Shown here: piece after piece, positions 1 to 5,585 of the stretch
Layout of the letters: the number at the start of each line of letters is the position of its first letter
Position numbering within the stretch: position 1 is the stretch's first letter
Assembly (NCBI GenBank): GCA_902803695.1
Contig: CADCQX010000343.1
Location: 1-12,411 of the forward strand
Reading direction: 5' to 3'
Source of the DNA: Oscillospiraceae bacterium
GTDB taxonomy: Bacteria > Bacillota > Clostridia > Saccharofermentanales > Saccharofermentanaceae
Length of the DNA: 12,411 nucleotides
Notes under the pieces: model-generated
Database searches by the model: none
The model's input: the letters and a program-made list of their open reading frames with translations, nothing else
Told to the model about the DNA's origin: nothing
Program-made: the position numbers and the translations under genes

Positions 1-231
1 AAGGATGCTATCTCCAAGGATGATTCCGCAGCTATGAAGCAGGAGACAGAGAATGTAACACAGGCATTCTACAAGGTATCTGAGAAGCTCTACGCTCAGG
101 CAAATCCTAACGGCGGACAGCCTAACCCACAGGATTTCACAGGCTACGGCGCACAGGGTGCAGGTCCTGATATGGGCGGTGCTCAGAATGCCGGTGATGA
201 CGGTTTTAAGAGCGCTGGCGGCGATTTCTAA
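1..231 (+). CDS. dnaK: Molecular chaperone DnaK (Hsp70), C-terminal end only
   Basis: The window opens inside this gene, and 76 codons remain before TAA at 229-231. The residues match the C-terminal helical lid of DnaK: an acidic/lysine stretch, then QAFYKVSEKLYAQA (a conserved Hsp70 lid pattern), then a flexible tail. DnaK is the cytosolic ATP-driven Hsp70 that works with DnaJ and GrpE; dnaJ lies 84 bases downstream, which supports the call. The tail is rich in Gly, Ala, Asn, Gln and Pro and ends KSAGGDF. The acidic end common in bacterial DnaK (of the type VVDAEFEEV plus charged residues) is absent. The ATPase and substrate-binding domains lie outside the window, so nothing can be said about them. 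Confidence 0.93.
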   Translation, partial: KDAISKDDSAAMKQETENVTQAFYKVSEKLYAQANPNGGQPNPQDFTGYGAQGAGPDMGGAQNAGDDGFKSAGGDF

Positions 232-260
232 TTCGCGAAAATACTAGAGAATTGACGGCG

Positions 261-290
261 GAAGCTGACGCTTTAAAGAGCGTCGGCTTC
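261..290 (+). promoter_or_regulatory. Hairpin between dnaK and dnaJ
   Basis: A 12-bp stem (261-272 with 279-290, one U-G wobble) encloses a 6-base loop. No clean T-run follows (TCGCTTGTAAATT), so it is not a textbook intrinsic terminator. It sits in the only sizeable gap of the dnaK-dnaJ-prmA run. It could partly terminate transcription, mark an RNA-processing site, or protect the dnaK mRNA end and so give more DnaK than DnaJ. The structure is seen in the sequence; the role is inferred. Confidence 0.6.
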
Positions 291-303
291 TCGCTTGTAA
301 ATT

Positions 304-318
304 GGAGGAATAACTTTG
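304..318 (+). promoter_or_regulatory. Ribosome binding site fixing a TTG start for dnaJ
   Basis: A strong GGAGG at 304-308 lies 7 bases before TTG at 316-318. Reading from this TTG gives the conserved DnaJ N-terminus, with DYYEVLGV starting at residue 7. The first in-frame ATG lies far inside the gene, so TTG is the start. Confidence 0.85.
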
Positions 319-1455
319 GCTGATCAAAAACGTGACTACTATGAAGTCCTTGGCGTAAATAAGAACGCCACAGATGACGAGCTTAAAAAAGCCTACCGTC
401 AGGTAGCCAAGAAATACCATCCTGACTTGAATCCGGGAGATAAGGAAGCAGAGGCTAAGTTTAAAGAAGCAAACGAAGCTTATGCAGTATTATCCGATGC
501 AGATAAGAGACGCAAGTATGACCAGTTCGGTCATGAAGGTGTTGACGGAAACGGATTCGGTGGAGGAGCCGGCGGTTTCTATGGCGCAGACATGGACTTC
601 AGCGACATCTTCAGCTCCATTTTCGGAGGAGGATTCGGAGGTTCTTCGAGAAGAAGAAGCGGTCCTCAGAAGGGTGCGGATCTCAGATATGGAATGAGTA
701 TTTCCTTTATGGAGGCAGCATTCGGTGTTGAGAAAGATATAACGATCGATAAAGAAGACGTATGTAATGCTTGTAAAGGTTCAGGCGCACAGCCGGGAAC
801 ATCTCCTGAGACATGTCCTACATGCCGCGGTTCAGGACGTATTCAGCAGCAGACACAGACTCTCTTCGGTATGACGATGGTTACCAAAGACTGTCCTGCA
901 TGTCAGGGCAGAGGAACGGTTATAAGGACTCCATGTACCCAGTGCCGCGGAAGAGGAAGGACAAAGATCAGAAAGAGTATTCACGTTAAGGTACCGGCAG
1001 GTGTCGATACCGGTAACAGAATGCCTATAAGAGGCGAAGGTGAGCCTGGTTCAAAGGGCGGACCTTACGGTGATCTCTATATCGAATTCAAGGTTGCTAA
1101 GCACGATATCTTCTCCAGAAGCGGTGCGGATACATACTGTGAGGTTCCTATCTCATATGCACAGGCTGCTCTCGGCGGAGAGATCGATGTTCCTACGATC
1201 GACGGTCCTATGAAGTACATTATCAAGGAAGGCACACAGCCTGGTGATACAGTAGAATTCAGAGGCAAGGGTATCCCTTATATCAACAGCAACGGAACAA
1301 GAGGTAAGCATACCTGTAAGTTTGTTGTTGAAGTTCCTACAAGACTCAGCGAAGATCAGAAGAAACTCCTGAGATCTTTTGAGGGAACATTGACTGAGAG
1401 GAACTATGCTAAGAAATCCGGCTTCTTCAAGAAAGTTAAGGACATTTTCAGATAA
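316..1455 (+). CDS. dnaJ: Co-chaperone DnaJ (Hsp40, type I)
   Basis: A full-length type I DnaJ of 379 residues. It delivers unfolded clients to DnaK and stimulates its ATPase in the cytosol. The J domain covers about residues 6-70 with the essential HPD at 35-37. A Gly/Phe-rich segment (about 72-110) follows. The zinc domain has four CxxCxGxG repeats with cysteine pairs at 150/153, 167/170, 193/196 and 207/210, so both zinc centres look intact. The C-terminal client-binding beta domains include the segment KVPAGVDTGNRMPIRGEGEPG. Translation starts at TTG. The gene lies downstream of dnaK and 11 bases upstream of prmA, so it is probably cotranscribed with both. No CIRCE operator is visible here; if HrcA regulates this operon, its site would lie upstream of the window. 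Confidence 0.98.
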   Translation: MADQKRDYYEVLGVNKNATDDELKKAYRQVAKKYHPDLNPGDKEAEAKFKEANEAYAVLSDADKRRKYDQFGHEGVDGNGFGGGAGGFYGADMDFSDIFSSIFGGGFGGSSRRRSGPQKGADLRYGMSISFMEAAFGVEKDITIDKEDVCNACKGSGAQPGTSPETCPTCRGSGRIQQQTQTLFGMTMVTKDCPACQGRGTVIRTPCTQCRGRGRTKIRKSIHVKVPAGVDTGNRMPIRGEGEPGSKGGPYGDLYIEFKVAKHDIFSRSGADTYCEVPISYAQAALGGEIDVPTIDGPMKYIIKEGTQPGDTVEFRGKGIPYINSNGTRGKHTCKFVVEVPTRLSEDQKKLLRSFEGTLTERNYAKKSGFFKKVKDIFR

Positions 1456-1466
1456 GGAAATAATTT

Positions 1467-2486
1467 ATGCAGTGGGTTGAGATAACAATAGTTACCACTG
1501 AGGATGCATCTGATGCTATCTGCGAGATGCTCGCTCAGATCGGAGCAGACGGTATTGCCGTTTGTGATCCTTATGAGATAAAGAGGATAATCGAAGATCC
1601 TGATTCGCTTTCATATGCGGATGACGGATATATTGATTCACTCGGAACGGATGTAACTATCAACGCATACTTCGCTGAGTTTGATGAAGGCATCAGGCTC
1701 GGCCCGAAGAGCGAAGAGTATGAGAATCCTGAGGGCATTGGAAGGATCTATGCCAACATCGGAACAAAGACTGTTCCGACGGAAGATGCCATGGAGCTCA
1801 TCAAAGAGCGTCTTTCTGATATAGGACAGTTCCTTGATGTAGGTAAGGGCTTTACAGGCTATAAGTATGTCAAGGATGAGGATTGGGAGAATAACTGGAA
1901 GGCTGATTATAAAGCTTTCCGTATCTCCGACCGTATTGTTATATGTCCTTCATGGGAAACTGTTGAGACTGATGAGAAGACTGAGGTCGTTTATCTTGAT
2001 CCCGGTTCCGCATTCGGAACGGGAACACATGAGACTACATCCATGTGTGCTGAACTTCTTGATAAGAATCTGAATCCTGACGATAAGCTTTTGGACTTGG
2101 GAACAGGTTCGGGTATCCTTGCGATAATCGCAGCCAAACTCGGCTGTAAGAATATAGAAGCTATTGATATCGACAGACTTGCAGTTGATGTAGCTAAGGA
2201 CAACTGTGAGAAGAACGGCTGCGATTTCATCGACTGTTATGCAGGTGAACTCAAAGACGCCAAATCTGACAAGTATGATATAATCGTAGCGAATATCATA
2301 GCGGATGTTATCTGTGCTATAGCACCTGACATTCCTTCTAAGATAAAGGACGATGGATTTTTCCTTTGTTCGGGTATAATAAATACCAAAGCAGACAGGG
2401 TCGAGAAGGCTCTGACTGACGCCGGGCTAAAGATATGTGAGACATGCAGTAAAAACGATTGGATGGCATACATCTGCAGAAAATAA
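1467..2486 (+). CDS. prmA: Ribosomal protein L11 methyltransferase PrmA
   Basis: This 339-residue protein matches PrmA, which methylates ribosomal protein L11 using S-adenosylmethionine. The N-terminal part (about 1-150) corresponds to the L11-recognition region. The catalytic Rossmann domain carries the family signature LDPGSAFGTGTHETT at 177-191, the SAM-binding LDLGTGSG at 209-216, the acidic EAIDID near 231-236, and DIIVANIIAD at 271-280. These three signatures together separate PrmA from other methyltransferases. The ATG start has AAGGA overlapping the dnaJ stop codon and is 11 bases from dnaJ, indicating coupled expression. dnaJ-prmA adjacency is common in Firmicutes. At 339 residues it is somewhat longer than the roughly 300-residue family norm, mainly in the N-terminal half. 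Confidence 0.96.
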   Translation: MQWVEITIVTTEDASDAICEMLAQIGADGIAVCDPYEIKRIIEDPDSLSYADDGYIDSLGTDVTINAYFAEFDEGIRLGPKSEEYENPEGIGRIYANIGTKTVPTEDAMELIKERLSDIGQFLDVGKGFTGYKYVKDEDWENNWKADYKAFRISDRIVICPSWETVETDEKTEVVYLDPGSAFGTGTHETTSMCAELLDKNLNPDDKLLDLGTGSGILAIIAAKLGCKNIEAIDIDRLAVDVAKDNCEKNGCDFIDCYAGELKDAKSDKYDIIVANIIADVICAIAPDIPSKIKDDGFFLCSGIINTKADRVEKALTDAGLKICETCSKNDWMAYICRK

Positions 2487-2490
2487 ACCG

Positions 2491-2506
2491 GGAGGGTGCC
2501 TTGGTG
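2491..2506 (+). promoter_or_regulatory. Ribosome binding site deciding the glycosyltransferase start
   Basis: GGAGGG at 2491-2496 lies 7 bases before GTG at 2504 and 4 bases before TTG at 2501, both in frame. GTG is preferred for its spacing and because it gives the family-like N-terminus MDKLYIVIPAYNE. An open frame continues upstream to a TTG at 2459 inside prmA, but that part shows no GT2 homology. Confidence 0.65.
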
Positions 2507-3220
2507 GATAAACTATACATTGTTATTCCTGCTTATAATGAGTCGGAGAATATTTGCGCGTGCGTTAATGACTGGTATCCCGTAGTCGAAGCACATAATG
2601 AGAGTGGAGAGTCAAGATTGGTCATAATTAATGACGGATCAAAGGACAATACTCTTCAGATACTCACCGAACTTGCCAAGGACCGTCCTCTTTTGATCCC
2701 GCAGACAAAGCCTAACGGTGGCCACGGTTCCACTGTTTTATTCGGATACAGATATGCTATCGAGAACAATGCTGATTATGTTTTCCAGACAGATTCTGAC
2801 GGACAGACTGAGCCGTCTGAGTTTGAACAGTTCTGGCAGCTTCGTAATGAATATGACGCGATCATCGGTGAGCGTGTCGTAAGAGGTGACGGCAAGAGCA
2901 GAAAGTTTGTCGAGAACACGGTATGTTTCCTTCTAAGGATCATCTTCGGTGTTAAGGCTAAGGATGCTAATGCGCCGTTCCGTCTTATGAAGACTTCACT
3001 GGTCGCTAAATATATCGACAAACTTCCTAAGGATTTCAATATCCCGAATATCATGTTTACGACTTACTTCCTCCACCACAAGGATAAGGTTAAGTTTATT
3101 CCTATAACTTTCAAATCCAGACAGGGTGGAACCAACTCCATCAATATCAAGAAGATCATCAAGATCGGTTGGAAGGCCGTAGGCGATTTCAGAAAACTTA
3201 AAAAAGAGATCGATGACTGA
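2504..3220 (+). CDS. Family 2 glycosyltransferase (DPM1-like fold)
   Basis: A 238-residue GT2 (GT-A fold) glycosyltransferase that would move a sugar from a nucleotide-sugar to a lipid or envelope acceptor at the inner face of the membrane. It opens with the strand IVIPAYNE, then NDGSKDNT (43-50), a Gly-rich NGGHGS (71-76), and TDSDGQ (96-101), whose D97-x-D99 is the metal and nucleotide-sugar binding DxD motif. DANAPFRLMK (154-163) resembles polyprenyl-phosphate sugar transferases such as dolichol-phosphate mannose synthase. No C-terminal membrane helices are seen, unlike many undecaprenyl-phosphate sugar transferases. The gene begins 17 bases after prmA ends and stops 2 bases before the response regulator, so it is probably cotranscribed and translationally coupled with the two-component genes. 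Donor and acceptor cannot be predicted. Confidence 0.88.
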   Translation: MDKLYIVIPAYNESENICACVNDWYPVVEAHNESGESRLVIINDGSKDNTLQILTELAKDRPLLIPQTKPNGGHGSTVLFGYRYAIENNADYVFQTDSDGQTEPSEFEQFWQLRNEYDAIIGERVVRGDGKSRKFVENTVCFLLRIIFGVKAKDANAPFRLMKTSLVAKYIDKLPKDFNIPNIMFTTYFLHHKDKVKFIPITFKSRQGGTNSINIKKIIKIGWKAVGDFRKLKKEIDD

Positions 3221-3222
3221 TT

Positions 3223-3891
3223 ATGAGTAATGAACAGATCCTGATCCTTGAAGACGATGTAGAACTTAACAGAGGACTTTGCACCGCCTTCAAAAATGAC
3301 GGCAAGTCGGTTGTTTCCGTCAGCACAATCAAAGCAGCAGAAGAGCAGTTGTCCATTCTTACACCTGCTCTTGTTTTATTGGATATCAATCTTCCTGACG
3401 GTTCAGGCCTCGATCTTCTTCGAAAAATAAAGTCCCAGACTCCGGATCTTCCTGTTGTCATGCTTACCGCAAATGACACGGATGACGATATCGTAAAGGG
3501 CTTTGAATTCGGTGCTGATGATTACATAACAAAACCCTTTTCGCTCTCTGTCTTAAGAGCGAGAGTAAACTCCAGATTGAAAAGAACAGTCAAGGACGAA
3601 GGCATCATCAATATTGCTGATTATTCTTTCGATTTTTCGCAGATGAAATTCAAAAAAGGCGAAGAAGTCCTGGAACTTAGTAAGACCGAACAGAAGATAC
3701 TTAAGATCCTGGTCCTCAACAAAGGTGCGACGGTAAGAAGAGAAGATCTTATCGATAAGGTATGGATTGACGGTTCCGAATTTGTTGATGACAACGCTCT
3801 CTCTGTTTCCGTTAAGCGCTTAAGGGACAAACTTTCCACGGACAGGATCAAGACTGTTTACGGTATAGGTTATAGCTGGGTGAACGAATGA
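3223..3891 (+). CDS. OmpR/PhoB-family response regulator
   Basis: A 222-residue DNA-binding response regulator. The receiver domain (about 1-120) has the acidic pair D11/D12, phosphoacceptor D54 in LLDINLPDGSG, T82 in VVMLTAND, and K104 in ITKPF, so all signalling residues are present. The C-terminal winged-helix domain (about 130-222) contains LSKTEQKILKIL and DDNALSVSVKRLRDKL, typical of the OmpR/PhoB recognition fold. The start lies 2 bases after the glycosyltransferase stop and has only a weak purine-rich upstream sequence, which suggests translational coupling. The stop overlaps the kinase start by 4 bases (ATGA). It is likely phosphorylated by the adjacent kinase. Regulators of this type beside FtsX-type ABC transporters often control the transporter; that target is inferred here. 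Confidence 0.96.
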   Translation: MSNEQILILEDDVELNRGLCTAFKNDGKSVVSVSTIKAAEEQLSILTPALVLLDINLPDGSGLDLLRKIKSQTPDLPVVMLTANDTDDDIVKGFEFGADDYITKPFSLSVLRARVNSRLKRTVKDEGIINIADYSFDFSQMKFKKGEEVLELSKTEQKILKILVLNKGATVRREDLIDKVWIDGSEFVDDNALSVSVKRLRDKLSTDRIKTVYGIGYSWVNE

Positions 3892-4793
3892 TAAGAGACA
3901 TAATCACTGTCGTCGGTATAGTTCTTTTTGTGGCCGCCGTCATCATAGTGATCGTCGACCGTATCCGTATGCGCAGGCTTATAGATTCGCTTACAAAGAT
4001 GCTCGATGATGCCATCAAGGGTGAATTCACGGAGACCAGATTTGATGAGAGTTCCCAGTCACTTCTTGAATCGAAGCTTTCCGAGTATCTTTCTAATTCT
4101 TCTTTGTCTGCCCGAAAAGTCGAGGAAGAAAAAGATAAGATCAAGGCACTTATATCCGACATATCACACCAGACGAAAACACCTATCGCCAATCTGATGC
4201 TCTATAGTGATCTTCTTGCTGAAGATGACATCCCGGATAATGTCCGTGAGAAAGTCGACTCCATAAGATCACAATCCGAGAAACTGAAGTTCCTTATAGA
4301 TTCGCTTGTTAAGATGTCACGTCTCGAAAACGGTATCATATCCCTTAACGTTTCTGAGACTGATCTTTATGAACTGATCTCAAGTGTGTGTGACGAGCTT
4401 TCTTCGAAGGCAAAAGATAAGGGACTGGAACTTGTTTGCGAGAAGAGCGACATAAAAGTTAAGTGCGATCCGAAGTGGACTTATGAGGCATTTTTGAATA
4501 TTGTCGATAATGCTATCAAGTATACGGATAAGGGTCAGATCAAGCTCTCGGTAAAGAACTATGAGATGTACGCCAAGACCGACATCGAAGATACGGGTAT
4601 CGGAATCCCGAAGGAAGAACTTACGAAGATCTTCGGAAGGTTTTCGAGAGGAAAGAATGTTATGCAGAAAGAGGGCGTTGGTATCGGACTTTTTCTGACA
4701 AGAGAGATTGTTGCGGGCGAGGGCGGATATGTGACCGTCAAGTCCAAAGAGGGAGAAGGTTCATGCTTCTCTGTTTTCCTTCCCAAAGCATAA
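3888..4793 (+). CDS. Sensor histidine kinase with one membrane helix and no sensor domain
   Basis: A 301-residue histidine kinase. One hydrophobic helix at about residues 5-24 is preceded by only 4 residues, so almost nothing projects outside the cell. A short linker (25-80) leads to the dimerisation domain with DISHQTKTP, where H94 is the phosphorylated histidine and T98 sits at the usual phosphatase position. The ATP-binding domain has the N box NIVDNAIKYT (204-213), G1 DTGIGI (235-240), F box IFGRFSRG, and G2 GVGIGLFL (263-270). The start overlaps the regulator stop, forming a classic pair. The missing sensor resembles intramembrane-sensing kinases that depend on a partner ABC transporter, such as BceS, but those usually have two helices. 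Partnership with the transporter downstream is inferred from position. Confidence 0.95.
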   Translation: MIRDIITVVGIVLFVAAVIIVIVDRIRMRRLIDSLTKMLDDAIKGEFTETRFDESSQSLLESKLSEYLSNSSLSARKVEEEKDKIKALISDISHQTKTPIANLMLYSDLLAEDDIPDNVREKVDSIRSQSEKLKFLIDSLVKMSRLENGIISLNVSETDLYELISSVCDELSSKAKDKGLELVCEKSDIKVKCDPKWTYEAFLNIVDNAIKYTDKGQIKLSVKNYEMYAKTDIEDTGIGIPKEELTKIFGRFSRGKNVMQKEGVGIGLFLTREIVAGEGGYVTVKSKEGEGSCFSVFLPKA

Positions 4794-4836
4794 ATCTTTC
4801 AAAACTGTCATAATTCCTTTTTGACAGGAAAGATTT
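4792..4836 (+). repeat. Inverted repeat 1 after the kinase gene
   Basis: AAATCTTTC (4792-4800) is perfectly complementary to GAAAGATTT (4828-4836), and CTGTCA (4805-4810) to TGACAG (4822-4827). Together they form a 15-bp stem with a 4-base A bulge on one side and an 11-base loop. It begins within the kinase stop codon. No T-run follows, so efficient intrinsic termination is doubtful. It could stabilise the mRNA end, attenuate read-through into the transporter genes, or include a protein-binding site. Confidence 0.6.
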
Positions 4837-4843
4837 GAGAAAG

Positions 4844-4875
4844 AATCGGTTGCGATAATAAGATCACAACCGGTT
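4844..4875 (+). repeat. Inverted repeat 2 before the ABC transporter
   Basis: Arms 4844-4856 and 4863-4875 pair over 13 positions, with one U-G wobble and one C-A mismatch, around the 6-base loop AATAAG. It lies 7 bases after inverted repeat 1 and ends 14 bases before the AAAGGA ribosome binding site of the ATPase gene. It may be an RNA hairpin controlling transporter expression or a dyad operator for the adjacent response regulator. The sequence alone does not distinguish these. Confidence 0.6.
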
Positions 4876-4901
4876 ATTTGTATGCAATGAAAGGACAGAA
4901 T

Positions 4902-5573
4902 ATGGAAATTTTAAAAACAGTAGATCTGGTTAAGACATACGGAAAAGACGACAGTATTGTACACGCATTAAGAGGCGTGAATATCGAGATCAAAAAAGGT
5001 GAGTTTGTTACGGTAGTCGGAACATCCGGCAGCGGCAAATCTACACTTCTTCATATGCTCGGAGGCCTGGACAGACCGACCTCCGGAAAAGTATTCGTAG
5101 ACGGTAATGACATCTTCTCTCTTAAGGATGAGAAACTTACGATCCTTCGAAGAAGAAAGATCGGATTTGTTTTCCAGTCATTTAACCTGGTACCGATCCT
5201 TAATGTAAAAGAGAACATTCTTCTTCCGCTCGAACTCGACGGAGTAAAGCCGGACAAGGCTCATATTGATAACATTATCGAGACTTTGGATCTGGGAAGT
5301 AAGCTCGATAAGCTTCCGTCCCAACTTTCCGGAGGACAGCAGCAGAGAGTGGCGATCGCCAGAGCCCTCGCAGGAAATCCTGCCGTTATACTCGCGGATG
5401 AGCCGACAGGTAATCTCGACAGCAAGACATCTCAGGATGTTATGAGCCTTTTCAGGATTACGGCGAATAAGTTCAATCAGACGATAGTCATGATCACGCA
5501 TAACGAAGACATTGCGCAGACGGCTGACAGGATCATCAGGATCGAAGACGGTCAGGTCGTTACACGCGGGTAA
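4902..5573 (+). CDS. ABC transporter ATP-binding protein (MacB/LolD type)
   Basis: The 223-residue ATPase of the transporter, working at the cytoplasmic face of the membrane with the permease that follows 12 bases later. All nucleotide-binding elements are present: Walker A GTSGSGKST (40-48), Q loop Q92 in FVFQSFN, signature LSGGQ (132-136), Walker B VILADE (152-157) with catalytic E157, D loop NLDS (161-164), and switch H190. The pattern LADEPTGNLD and the pairing with an FtsX-type permease place it in the MacB/LolD/BceA group, which usually drives mechanotransmission or antimicrobial-peptide handling rather than nutrient uptake. ATG 4902 is chosen because AAAGGA at 4890-4895 is 6 bases upstream; in-frame ATG 4887 and TTG 4878 lack good sites. 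The substrate is unknown. Confidence 0.95.
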   Translation: MEILKTVDLVKTYGKDDSIVHALRGVNIEIKKGEFVTVVGTSGSGKSTLLHMLGGLDRPTSGKVFVDGNDIFSLKDEKLTILRRRKIGFVFQSFNLVPILNVKENILLPLELDGVKPDKAHIDNIIETLDLGSKLDKLPSQLSGGQQQRVAIARALAGNPAVILADEPTGNLDSKTSQDVMSLFRITANKFNQTIVMITHNEDIAQTADRIIRIEDGQVVTRG

Positions 5574-5585
5574 AAGAGGTGGACC

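Noticed and set aside
252..279. Promoter before dnaJ: TTGACG (252-257) with TAAAGA (274-279)
   Set aside because: Spacing of 16 is acceptable but the -10 match is poor and it overlaps the hairpin loop; dnaJ is more simply explained by read-through from dnaK.
2459..2503. Start of the glycosyltransferase at TTG 2459 inside prmA
   Set aside because: It has no suitable ribosome binding site and adds residues without homology, whereas GGAGGG at 2491-2496 serves GTG 2504.
4821..4859. Promoter with TTGACA at 4821-4826 and GATAAT at 4854-4859 for the transporter genes
   Set aside because: The spacing is 27 bases, far from 17, and TTGACA is part of an inverted-repeat arm. No good -10 is found at the right distance.
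5178..5501. Reverse-strand open frame of 107 codons within the ATPase gene
   Set aside because: It lies wholly opposite a clearly conserved ABC ATPase and shows no recognisable domain.
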